DNA from: Chitinophaga pinensis | Lineage (GTDB): Bacteria > Bacteroidota > Bacteroidia > UKL13-3 | NCBI GenBank assembly: GCA_945860865.1 | Contig: CAMARW010000001.1 | Location: forward strand, 1-64,000 | DNA length: 64,000 nt | Direction of reading: 5' to 3' | In this document: one piece after another, positions 52,895-61,821 of the stretch | Numbering within the stretch: position 1 is the first letter of the stretch | Layout of the letters: every line of letters begins with the position of its first letter | Position numbers and translations under genes: made by a program | The notes under the pieces: generated by a model | Databases searched by the model: none | What the model was told of the DNA's origin: nothing | What the model saw: the letters and a program-made list of their open reading frames with translations, nothing else

Positions 52895-54250
52895 ATGAAG
52901 GCAAAAAGACTATTACTAGCAACCCTATCCGTATTGGGATTATTCTCTGTTTTGTATTTCCTAAACGAGCAACAAACTTTGCTTATTCCCGCATCCGTGC
53001 TAGTGGGTTTGCGTTGGGTAGCCTTAGGCTTGGCCATTTGGTTTGCCATAGAAAAGAAACATTTAACCGCCTGGATTTTGGTGGCTATGTTTATTGGCAT
53101 TGCCCTTGGAAGCGATTTTCCAGAAATTAGTAAGCCCTTAAAAGTATTCAGCGATATTTTCTTACGCCTCATTAAAACCATTATTGCTCCGCTCCTATTT
53201 AGTACTTTGGTAGTTGGCATTGCCGGTCATTCCAACATCAAACAAGTGGGCCGTATGGGCTTAAAATCCATCTTTTATTTTGAAGTTGTTACCACTGTCG
53301 CACTCGTAATAGGCTTATTTGCCATCAACCTTACACAGGCTGGCGTAGGGTCGAACCTAGAAGCCCAAAATGCCCAAATTGAGAAAGCCAATACCCTATT
53401 AGCGCAAAAAGGAAGTCATGATGTAATTTTAGATATTTTCCCAGAAAACATAGCCAAAGCCGTGGTAGAAAACCAAATACTACAAATTGTAATGTTTAGT
53501 ATACTATTTGGTATTGGTTTGGCCTTGGTAAAAAATGAAGAAAAGAAAAACGCAATGCTCTTATTTGCAGAGAGTTTAAGCGAAGTAATGTTTAAGTTTA
53601 CCCACATAGTTATGCTATTTGCCCCCTTAGCAGTGGGCGGCGCCATGGCGTATTCTGTTGCCAGTTTAGGCATGGGTGTATTGGGCAATTTGCTTAAATT
53701 GGTGGGTACGCTTTATGGGGCACTTTTTGCGTTTGTCGCATTGGTGCTAGTACCAATAGGATTAATTGTTAAGCTACCTTTTAAGAAGTTTATTGACGCC
53801 ATTTCAGAACCAGTATCTATTGCCTTTGCCACGGCCAGCTCAGAAGCGGCTTTACCCAAAGCCATGGAACAATTAGAAAAAATGGGTATACCGCGCAAAA
53901 TTGTAGCTTTTGTATTGCCAACTGGCTATAGTTTTAACTTAGATGGCACCACCTTATATCTTTCTTTGGCATCGGTATTTATTGCCCAGGCATCGGGTAT
54001 AGATTTAACATTGGGTCAGCAAATACAAATGTGTTTAATATTAATGTTAACCAGCAAAGGCGTGGCGGGTGTGCGTGGCGCTTCCTTTTTAATTTTGGTG
54101 AGCACGGTATCTTCTTTAGGACTAGACCCCACCAAGGCATTTGCCATTTTAGCGGTAGATGCCCTCATGGATATGGGCCGAACCTCAGTAAATGTAATTG
54201 GCAATTGCTTGGCAACTTATGTAATTGCCAAATGGGAAGGTGAGGTTTAA
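52895..54250 (+). CDS. Dicarboxylate/amino acid:cation symporter (DAACS family)
   Basis: This 451-residue inner-membrane transporter has the GltPh-type signatures: ATASSEAALPKAME (serine-rich loop of hairpin 1), PTGYSFNLDGTTLYLS (substrate and cation site) and MGRTSVNVIGN near the end. It imports dicarboxylates or acidic amino acids with sodium or protons. The protein has about 60 extra N-terminal residues with two added hydrophobic stretches before the family core. Single gene. Confidence 0.94.
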   Translation: MKAKRLLLATLSVLGLFSVLYFLNEQQTLLIPASVLVGLRWVALGLAIWFAIEKKHLTAWILVAMFIGIALGSDFPEISKPLKVFSDIFLRLIKTIIAPLLFSTLVVGIAGHSNIKQVGRMGLKSIFYFEVVTTVALVIGLFAINLTQAGVGSNLEAQNAQIEKANTLLAQKGSHDVILDIFPENIAKAVVENQILQIVMFSILFGIGLALVKNEEKKNAMLLFAESLSEVMFKFTHIVMLFAPLAVGGAMAYSVASLGMGVLGNLLKLVGTLYGALFAFVALVLVPIGLIVKLPFKKFIDAISEPVSIAFATASSEAALPKAMEQLEKMGIPRKIVAFVLPTGYSFNLDGTTLYLSLASVFIAQASGIDLTLGQQIQMCLILMLTSKGVAGVRGASFLILVSTVSSLGLDPTKAFAILAVDALMDMGRTSVNVIGNCLATYVIAKWEGEV

Positions 54251-54347
54251 GCCATACAATTCACATTTTAGCGGTTATTCTTGTTACTTTCTTATAGTAT
54301 ACTTGGTTTAGTGCTTACCTATTTTTGTTTACTAAACCATTTGCACT

Positions 54348-55583
54348 TTGATTCAATACAATACTTTTCAGTTAAGCAATGGCTTAACTGTTATTCATCA
54401 TTTTGATAATGCTACCCAGCTTTGTGCGCTAAATATTTTGTACAAAGTGGGTTCAAGAAATGAAGACCCACAAAAAACCGGATTTGCGCATTTGTTTGAA
54501 CACCTCATGTTTGGGGGTTCAGAAAATATTCCAGAATTTGATTTGGCACTCCAAACAGCTGGCGGAGAAAGCAATGCATTTACCAGCAACGATATTACCA
54601 ACTACTACGTTACACTACCAGCCAACAATATAGAAACAGGCTTTTGGCTAGAAAGCGATAGAATGTTGAGCCTAGATTTTAGCGAAAAAAGTCTGTTGGT
54701 TCAAAAAAATGTGGTCATAGAAGAGTTTAAAGAACGCTATTTAAACCAACCTTACGGCGATGTTTGGTTGCGTATTTTGCCCCTAGCTTACAAAGAGCAT
54801 CCCTACAATTGGGCCACTATTGGCAAAGAAATTAGCCACATAGAAAATGCAGATTTGGACCAGGTTAAATCATTTTTCTTTAATTTTTACGCACCCAATA
54901 ATGCCATTATGGTGGTTGCCGGAAACATTTCTTTGGAAGAAACCAAAAGATTAAGTCAAAAATGGTTTGAACCTATTCCAATAAGAAACACAATTATTGC
55001 ACCCTACAAGCAAGAACCCCAACAAACAGAAGCCAGATTTGAACATGTTTATAGCGATGTGCCGGTAAATATGATTGTAAAAGCCTACCACATGGGCGGC
55101 CGACTAAATGAAGATTATTACGCCTGCGATTTGTTATCCGATATTTTAGGCGGAGGAAAATCGGCTCAATTCTACCACAAACTCGTAAAAGAAAAACGCT
55201 TATTTAGCGAATTAGATACCTACATCAGCGGAGATACAGACCCAGGCTTGTTTCTCATTGAAGGAAAATTAAGCAAAGGAGTAAGCTTTGAAACAGCAGA
55301 AGCAGCTATTCTAGCAGAACTAGAAGTCTTTAAAAAAGAGCCCGTAAGCGAAAAAGAGCTAACCAAGGTTATAAACAAAACAGAAACCAATATTCAGTTT
55401 GGCGATATAAGCTTATTAAACCGAGCTATGAAATTGGCTTTTGCGTCGTTTTTAGGCGATATAAATCTCGCAAATACAGAAATAGACCACTATCTAGCCG
55501 TTACGCCAGAATCGCTGCAAATGGTGGCCAAAAACATGCTTGTAGCAGAAAATTGTTCAACCCTTTATTACCACGCAAAATGA
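54348..55583 (+). CDS. M16 zinc peptidase, catalytic subunit
   Basis: This 411-residue insulinase-type peptidase has the inverted zinc motif HLFEH at 48-52 and a downstream Glu-rich VVIEEFKERYLN that supplies the third ligand. The C-terminal half is the second M16 fold. It starts at TTG; no ATG is in frame near the conserved NGLTVIHHFD opening. A TATTTTTG box ends 20 bases upstream. It overlaps the next M16 gene by four bases (ATGA), and the two are expected to form a heterodimer. No signal peptide is visible. Confidence 0.93.
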   Translation: MIQYNTFQLSNGLTVIHHFDNATQLCALNILYKVGSRNEDPQKTGFAHLFEHLMFGGSENIPEFDLALQTAGGESNAFTSNDITNYYVTLPANNIETGFWLESDRMLSLDFSEKSLLVQKNVVIEEFKERYLNQPYGDVWLRILPLAYKEHPYNWATIGKEISHIENADLDQVKSFFFNFYAPNNAIMVVAGNISLEETKRLSQKWFEPIPIRNTIIAPYKQEPQQTEARFEHVYSDVPVNMIVKAYHMGGRLNEDYYACDLLSDILGGGKSAQFYHKLVKEKRLFSELDTYISGDTDPGLFLIEGKLSKGVSFETAEAAILAELEVFKKEPVSEKELTKVINKTETNIQFGDISLLNRAMKLAFASFLGDINLANTEIDHYLAVTPESLQMVAKNMLVAENCSTLYYHAK

Positions 55584-56860
55584 CCCAATTAAACCGCAGC
55601 GTAGCACCTGGATTTTACGCCATAGAAAAACTTGTTTTCCCTGAATATCAAAAAATTGAAATAAAAAACGAGGTGTTTTTATATGCCTTAAAAGCAGGTA
55701 CACAGGCTGTTATTAGATTAGATTTAATCTTTGATGCGGGCTTAGTGAGGCAACTACAAAGTGCCCAGGCAAATTTTACAGCCAGTATGCTCAGCGAAGG
55801 AACGCCCACTAAAAGCGCCTTTGCATTAGCTGAAGCCCTAGATTATTACGGCTCTTATTTTCAAACCCGCGCCAATGCAGATGATGCTGTGGCCACTTTA
55901 TATTGTTTAGAAAAGCACCTCAGCCAGTGTTTACCTTTATTTATGGAGGCGCTTACCGAATCTATTTTCCCAGAAAAAGAACTCGATATTCAGAAAAAAA
56001 ATAGCCTATCTAAATTATCGGTAAACGAAAAAAAGAATGGGTATCTCTGCAAAAAGCATTATTACAAAAATATTTATGGCGCCAATCATCCTTATGCAGC
56101 CTTTAGCAACGCAGAAAACATACAAGCCATAACTAGAGAAACGCTCCAACAGTTCTACCAAAACAATTATATCCAAGGCTTAAAATACGTAATGATATCG
56201 GGCCAATTTTCGGAATCAAGTATTACGCTCATTAGCACCCACATTAAAAATAGCAAGTTTGAACCAAAGCAGTTTCAACAGCCTGTTTTAAACAGCCTAC
56301 TAAATCCTGGAAAACATTTTATAGAAAAATCAGACTCGGTACAATCTGCCTTAAGAATTGGCAAATCAAGCATAAGTAGAAGTGATGCAGATTTTAGAAA
56401 ACTCCAATTCCTAAACCTCATTTTTGGCGGCTATTTTGGCAGCAGATTAATGAAGAACATTAGAGAAGACAAGGGATTAACCTACGGTATTTACTCAGTT
56501 CTAGAGCCCAATTTATATGGTGCAAGTTGGTATATTGATACAGATATAAATACTAAAAACAGAACTGCAGGTATAGAAGAAATATACAAAGAAATAGAGA
56601 TAATTAAAACACAACCCATACCCAGCGAGGAAATAAATACTGCCAAAAATTACTATTTGGGATCTTTCTTAAAAAGCTTAGATGGCCCATTTAGTTTAGC
56701 TGATAGGTTAAAAATAATAATAGACAATAATTTAACAGATAATTATTACCCAGAATTTGTAAGCATTTTAAACAATACCACTGCGCAAGATTTGCAAGGT
56801 TTGGCAAATAAATACTTTAGCACAGATGATATCGTTGAAGTTGTTGTAGGTAAAAAATGA
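55580..56860 (+). CDS. M16 peptidase-like subunit lacking the zinc motif
   Basis: This is about 426 residues. The M16 fold is recognisable (RLDLIFDAGLVRQ, ADDAVATLYCLEKHL, a C-terminal GGYFGSRLMKNIREDKGLTYGIYS with the Arg/Tyr pair), but HxxEH is absent, so it is the non-catalytic partner that closes the chamber. The ATG at 55580 overlaps the stop of the catalytic gene. Its own stop overlaps the ATG of the following T9SS substrate gene. Confidence 0.93.
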   Translation: MTQLNRSVAPGFYAIEKLVFPEYQKIEIKNEVFLYALKAGTQAVIRLDLIFDAGLVRQLQSAQANFTASMLSEGTPTKSAFALAEALDYYGSYFQTRANADDAVATLYCLEKHLSQCLPLFMEALTESIFPEKELDIQKKNSLSKLSVNEKKNGYLCKKHYYKNIYGANHPYAAFSNAENIQAITRETLQQFYQNNYIQGLKYVMISGQFSESSITLISTHIKNSKFEPKQFQQPVLNSLLNPGKHFIEKSDSVQSALRIGKSSISRSDADFRKLQFLNLIFGGYFGSRLMKNIREDKGLTYGIYSVLEPNLYGASWYIDTDINTKNRTAGIEEIYKEIEIIKTQPIPSEEINTAKNYYLGSFLKSLDGPFSLADRLKIIIDNNLTDNYYPEFVSILNNTTAQDLQGLANKYFSTDDIVEVVVGKK

Positions 56861-58581
56861 AAAAAGTAATAATTGGTTTAATATTAGGCTTAGCATGCAC
56901 AGCAATTTCTGCACAGGAACTGCTGCTGAAACGCGTATGCAATGCCGGAAACAACAACCAATTAACGTGGCAAAATAAGCCCAAAACTTGCGTCACTCTA
57001 GGAACTATAAGGTTATATGCCAAAGAAAATGTGGCACAAGCTTACTTTTTAATTAATAGTAATATCAACCATTTTACCGAAAATTTCACGCATGTAAACG
57101 CCAATGTTCCAGCTGTTAAAGATTGGCATTATTATTTCGAATACACACAAATTTGTGGCATAGATACGCTGATAATTTTTAGCGATACTTTAAAAATTGA
57201 CGATTTAAAACCAGATTCAACCGTACTAGATTCGGTGAGCGTAGACCCTATAAACAACCTGGTATTATTGGGATGGAGCGGAAATAGAACGCCTGATTTT
57301 AATGCCTATTATTTATATAATTACGATAGGGCAGATCCTCGTTTAATAGAAAACTTCCGAGACACTTTTTACATAGATATTGCACCCATTAATCCACGCA
57401 GCAAATCATTGAGTTATGATATAACTAGTTCAGATAGCTGCGATAACAGAAAAGAATATGGCGCTTACCAACATAAAACCATTCATTTAAGGGGCAGTGT
57501 AGACACTTGCATAAACCAAATACTTTTAAACTGGACAGCCTACGTTGGTTGGCCAGTAATAAATTACCATGTTTTTAGGAGCATAAACAATGCTCCTTTT
57601 GAATGGATAGCAGAATTACCGGGCAACCAATTAAATTTTCAAGATCAAATTACCCAAATTGGGGCAAATGTTAAATACTTTGTAAGAGCCAGAAAAGAAA
57701 ACAACACGATGGTTTCTTCTAGCAGTAATATGAGTCCGGAACTTATAACGGGGAGATCGGTTAATCCAACAAACACACTCCTAACACAAGTAAGCAATAA
57801 CACCAATAATAAAATCGAATTAGAAATAATCAGAAATCCGGTTGCCAATTACCTCAATATAGAATTAAGAAGAATAAATAATTTAATGGTAGATGAGCAG
57901 GTTTATATTTTCCCAAACAATGAAATTATATTCGAAGATGTGTTTGCAGACAACACACTGAAATATAATTATTATCTTCTGAGTAGAAATATGTGCGGTA
58001 TAGTAACAGACAGCACGCCATTTTCTAACAATATTGTGCTAAGTTTAAAAGCACATGAAGACAAGATAAGCCTAAACTGGAATAGGTATTTCACGTGGAA
58101 CACCGGAGTAAAAGAGTACATAATGTACAGAGCATCAGGTAACAACATTAACGATGCAATAAATTTCACGGCAGAGCAAAGCAACATAAAAGATAGTCTT
58201 TTTGAAACCACCAGGGGCAACTTGGCTGCAAATTGTTTTTATGTTTTAGCCAAACAAGACCAAGCAAACGCCATTAGCAAGAGTAATACTGTATGCTTAA
58301 TTAAGGCAGGCAATGTGTTTTATCCAAACGCTATAATACCAAATGGATTAAATAAAGTATTTACCTTTGTTGGAGAAGGTATAGATTTACAATTAAGTTC
58401 TATAAACATTTATAATCGTTGGGGACAAATAGAATACCAACAAGAAAATATTCTAAGCGGATGGGATGGGAAAAACAATAGTGGAAATGATGTTCCAGCA
58501 GGAGTATATTTCTTTATTGCCAAAGTTAAAGTAGGTACAGAAATAAAAGATATCAATGGAAACATCACCGTTATTAGATAA
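56857..58581 (+). CDS. Secreted protein with a T9SS type B sorting domain
   Basis: These 574 residues begin with a signal peptide (MKKVIIGLILGLACTAISAQ). The middle consists of fibronectin-like or other beta domains (VLLGWSGNRTPDFNAYYLY, ILLNWTAYVGWPVINYHVF, ISLNWNRYFTWNTGVKEYIMY, each with a W). The last ~90 residues are a type B sorting domain (FYPNAIIPNGLNKVFTFVG, INIYNRWG, PAGVYFF). It is exported by T9SS to the cell surface; role unknown. The ATGA overlap with the M16 pair ties it to that operon. Confidence 0.9.
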   Translation: MKKVIIGLILGLACTAISAQELLLKRVCNAGNNNQLTWQNKPKTCVTLGTIRLYAKENVAQAYFLINSNINHFTENFTHVNANVPAVKDWHYYFEYTQICGIDTLIIFSDTLKIDDLKPDSTVLDSVSVDPINNLVLLGWSGNRTPDFNAYYLYNYDRADPRLIENFRDTFYIDIAPINPRSKSLSYDITSSDSCDNRKEYGAYQHKTIHLRGSVDTCINQILLNWTAYVGWPVINYHVFRSINNAPFEWIAELPGNQLNFQDQITQIGANVKYFVRARKENNTMVSSSSNMSPELITGRSVNPTNTLLTQVSNNTNNKIELEIIRNPVANYLNIELRRINNLMVDEQVYIFPNNEIIFEDVFADNTLKYNYYLLSRNMCGIVTDSTPFSNNIVLSLKAHEDKISLNWNRYFTWNTGVKEYIMYRASGNNINDAINFTAEQSNIKDSLFETTRGNLAANCFYVLAKQDQANAISKSNTVCLIKAGNVFYPNAIIPNGLNKVFTFVGEGIDLQLSSINIYNRWGQIEYQQENILSGWDGKNNSGNDVPAGVYFFIAKVKVGTEIKDINGNITVIR

Positions 58582-59017
58582 TATAACATTTGCTGAGCAA
58601 GGTAGAAAAATAAAGCTGCCTAAAGCATTAACCAGAGCATGGCTAAATGAAATAGCTATAGCATACAAGAAAGAAATTATTTCTCTTAACTATACATTCT
58701 GCTCAGATGAAGACTTATTAGAAATTAATAAAACTTATTTAAACCACGATTATTATACAGACATTATTACGTTCGATTTAAGTGAGGGGAAAAAACAAAT
58801 TGAAGGCGATATTTACATAAGTATAGATAGAGTTAAAGAAAACGCTAAAGAACATAAAGTAAAAAAAGATAATGAACTTTATAGGGTTATAGCGCATGGC
58901 TTGCTTCACCTAATTGGCTTTAAAGATAAAACGAAGGTGCAAATACAACAAATGCGAGAAGGAGAAGCAGATGCATTAAAACGCTGGAACAAAAACCAAG
59001 TTTCACGTGGAACATAA
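58556..59017 (+). CDS. ybeY: rRNA maturation endonuclease YbeY
   Basis: This 153-residue zinc-dependent RNase helps 16S rRNA 3' end maturation. The metal motif reads HGLLHLIGFKD (114-124): His114 and His118 are present and the usual third His is Asp124, which I recall as common in Bacteroidota YbeY. EGDIYISIDRVKENA is also conserved. The start ATG lies 26 bases inside the preceding gene, and the next gene, mnmG, starts 27 bases on, so it appears co-transcribed. Confidence 0.93.
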   Translation: METSPLLDNITFAEQGRKIKLPKALTRAWLNEIAIAYKKEIISLNYTFCSDEDLLEINKTYLNHDYYTDIITFDLSEGKKQIEGDIYISIDRVKENAKEHKVKKDNELYRVIAHGLLHLIGFKDKTKVQIQQMREGEADALKRWNKNQVSRGT

Positions 59018-59043
59018 AAGAATAGTTTACTAAAAAAAGAATA

Positions 59044-60909
59044 ATGTTTATAGAATACGATGTAATTGTAGTTGGCGCCGGCCATGCCGGATGTGAGGCA
59101 GCAGCAGCAGCGGCTAATTTAGGTTCTAGGGTTTTACTCATAACCATGGATATGAATAAAATTGCCCAAATGAGCTGTAACCCAGCCATGGGCGGTATTG
59201 CTAAAGGTCAAATAGTTAGAGAAATAGATGCCCTCGGAGGTTATTCCGGTCTAGTATCTGATAGGTCTACCATACAGTTTAGAATGCTAAACAGATCTAA
59301 AGGTCCCGCTATGTGGAGCCCTAGAACACAAAACGATAGAATGCTTTTTAGTCAATACTGGAGAGAATACCTAGAACAAACTCCTAATGTAGATTTTTGG
59401 CAAGATATGGTGGTAGATATCAAAACTACAGATGGTAGGGTAAGTGCTGTAATTACAGGAATGGGACAAGAGATAAAATGTAAATCTTTGGTTTTAACAA
59501 GCGGAACTTTCTTAAATGGCATTATTCATATTGGACAAAAACAATTTGGTGGCGGTAGAATAGGAGAGAAGGCCTCTTTTGGTATAACAGAAAGCCTAGT
59601 TAAAATGGGCTTCGAATCGGGTAGAATGAAGACAGGTACGCCACCTAGAGTAGATGGAAGAAGCCTAGATTATAGCAAAATGGAAGAACAAGCCGGCGAT
59701 GAAATGCCTGAAAAGTTTTCTTATACCAACGAAACAAAACCCATAACAAATCAAAGATGCTGCTGGATTACCTATACCAATGAAGAAGTACATGAAGTAC
59801 TAAAAACAGGTTTCGAAGATTCGCCTATGTATGCAGGAAGAATACAAGGACTTGGACCAAGATATTGCCCTTCTATTGAAGATAAAATAAATCGGTTTGC
59901 TGAGCGTAATAGACACCAAATATTTGTAGAACCAGAGGGATGGAATACAGTAGAAATATATGTGAATGGGTTCTCTACCTCTTTGCCAGATCATATTCAG
60001 TTTAAAGCTATTAGATTGATACCTGGATTTGAAAACGCAAAGATATTTAGACCCGGCTATGCCATAGAATACGACTATTTTCCGCCTACCCAGTTAAAAC
60101 TGAGTTTAGAAACACAATTAATTGAAAACCTATATTTCGCCGGACAAATAAATGGAACTACTGGTTATGAAGAAGCCGCGTGCCAAGGCTTAATGGCGGG
60201 TATAAATGCACACCAAAAGATAAATGAAAAAGATGCCTTTGTATTGGGTAGATCTGAAGCATATATCGGTGTTTTAATAGATGATTTAGTAAACAAAGGA
60301 ACAGATGAACCATACAGAATGTTTACCTCTAGGGCCGAGTATAGGCTAATGCTTAGACAAGATAATGCCGATATTAGACTAACTAAAAAAGCCCACGATA
60401 TAGGTTTGGCTTCAGACCAAAGGTTAGAAGATGTGCAAGATAAAATAAAACAAACCAATGAAATAATAGCCCATTTTACAAAAACATCTATTACCCCACA
60501 AGAAGTAAATCCTATGCTAGAAAGCATTGGCACTAGTAGCATACCTCAAAATTATAAGCTTACTCAAATCTTAAGTAGGCCACAGGTTGATTTACCTTTA
60601 ATGATTAATAACCTTGAAAGTGTGAAAAACCTATTAGCTAATTATTCAGCTGATGCACTTATACAAGCAGAAGTGCTAATGAAATACAGTGGATACCTAG
60701 AAAAAGAAAAATTGCTGGTAGATAAAATGAATAGATTAGAAGATTTTAAAATTAAAGATGATTTTGATTTCTTAAGTGTAAAATCAATATCATTGGAAGC
60801 TAGAGAAAAATTAAATAAACAACGTCCTCAAACAATTGGACAAGCAGCGCGCATTAGTGGAATATCTCCATCAGATGTTTCAATATTAATGGTGCATTTA
60901 GGCAGATAA
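59044..60909 (+). CDS. mnmG: tRNA uridine-5-carboxymethylaminomethyl synthesis protein MnmG (GidA)
   Basis: This 621-residue FAD enzyme works with MnmE to modify the wobble uridine of certain tRNAs. Motifs are the FAD-binding VVGAGHAGCEAA (9-20), CNPAMGGIAKGQ, TGTPPRVDGRS, and the C-terminal MFTSRAEYRLMLRQDNAD. Length is typical. mnmE is not in the window. Confidence 0.98.
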   Translation: MFIEYDVIVVGAGHAGCEAAAAAANLGSRVLLITMDMNKIAQMSCNPAMGGIAKGQIVREIDALGGYSGLVSDRSTIQFRMLNRSKGPAMWSPRTQNDRMLFSQYWREYLEQTPNVDFWQDMVVDIKTTDGRVSAVITGMGQEIKCKSLVLTSGTFLNGIIHIGQKQFGGGRIGEKASFGITESLVKMGFESGRMKTGTPPRVDGRSLDYSKMEEQAGDEMPEKFSYTNETKPITNQRCCWITYTNEEVHEVLKTGFEDSPMYAGRIQGLGPRYCPSIEDKINRFAERNRHQIFVEPEGWNTVEIYVNGFSTSLPDHIQFKAIRLIPGFENAKIFRPGYAIEYDYFPPTQLKLSLETQLIENLYFAGQINGTTGYEEAACQGLMAGINAHQKINEKDAFVLGRSEAYIGVLIDDLVNKGTDEPYRMFTSRAEYRLMLRQDNADIRLTKKAHDIGLASDQRLEDVQDKIKQTNEIIAHFTKTSITPQEVNPMLESIGTSSIPQNYKLTQILSRPQVDLPLMINNLESVKNLLANYSADALIQAEVLMKYSGYLEKEKLLVDKMNRLEDFKIKDDFDFLSVKSISLEAREKLNKQRPQTIGQAARISGISPSDVSILMVHLGR

Positions 60910-60926
60910 TTACTTTATTTTGTTGC

Positions 60927-61820
60927 GTGGAAAAACTAGAACATTGTCCGGTTTGTAATTCAAACCAATTTACAGAACTTTTTACTTGCAAAGATTATGT
61001 TGCCAGTAGTGAACTATTTGCTATTGTTTCTTGTAATGGTTGCGGTTTGCAATTTACCAACCCAAGGCCAAGCGAAGCAGAAATTGGAAAGTATTACGAA
61101 TCTACCCAGTATATATCGCATGCCGGAACAGATAAATCTGAACTAGGAGTAACATACAAAATTTACGATTGGGTAAGAAATTACAGCATAGGAAGTAAGT
61201 TAAAGCTTATAAAAAAGTATCATTCTAATGGTAATCTTTTAGATTTAGGTTGCGGATTAGGGTATTTTCTTCAAGGAGTTAAATTGGATAAAACTTTTGA
61301 AGGAAGCGGAGCAGATGTTTCTGATGAGGCTATAAAATATGTTAAAGCAACATTTAACATTGATGTAATGCCAGAAAACGAACTAGCACAATCTGTAGCG
61401 GCCAACTACGATATTATTACACAATGGCACGTTATGGAGCATGTGCACAGGTTAGAGGAAAGAATGAAACTACTAAAACACATCCTAAAACCAGATGGAA
61501 CCATGTTTATTGCTGTACCCATTTCAAATTCATTTGATGCAAAGCATTACAAGCGGTTTTGGGATGGTTATGATGTACCACGCCATCTTTATCATTTTAC
61601 GGCAAACAGCATGCGTATATTGCTAGAAAAAAACGGGTTTAAAATTGTTCAACAAAAAGCCATGCCTTTTGATGCTCCCTACATTTCTATGCGCAGCGAA
61701 TACCATCAGAAAAATACTTTAGGATTTATAAAAGGTGCTTTAAAAGGCATATATTCTAATATAAAAGGTTGGTTTACAAAAGATTACTCAAGTATTCTAT
61801 TTGTAATTAAACATCTATAA
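60927..61820 (+). CDS. Class I SAM-dependent methyltransferase with a zinc-ribbon start
   Basis: These are 297 residues. The N-terminus has CPVC...CNGCG (8-11 and about 35-39), a probable zinc knuckle, then the SAM-binding NLLDLGCGLGYFL (about 104-116) and TQWHVMEHVHRLEE. This layout matches Methyltransf_23 proteins with an N-terminal zinc ribbon, often involved in sugar or lipid modification. It starts with GTG, 17 bases after mnmG. Substrate unknown. Confidence 0.88.
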   Translation: MEKLEHCPVCNSNQFTELFTCKDYVASSELFAIVSCNGCGLQFTNPRPSEAEIGKYYESTQYISHAGTDKSELGVTYKIYDWVRNYSIGSKLKLIKKYHSNGNLLDLGCGLGYFLQGVKLDKTFEGSGADVSDEAIKYVKATFNIDVMPENELAQSVAANYDIITQWHVMEHVHRLEERMKLLKHILKPDGTMFIAVPISNSFDAKHYKRFWDGYDVPRHLYHFTANSMRILLEKNGFKIVQQKAMPFDAPYISMRSEYHQKNTLGFIKGALKGIYSNIKGWFTKDYSSILFVIKHL

Positions 61821-61821
61821 A

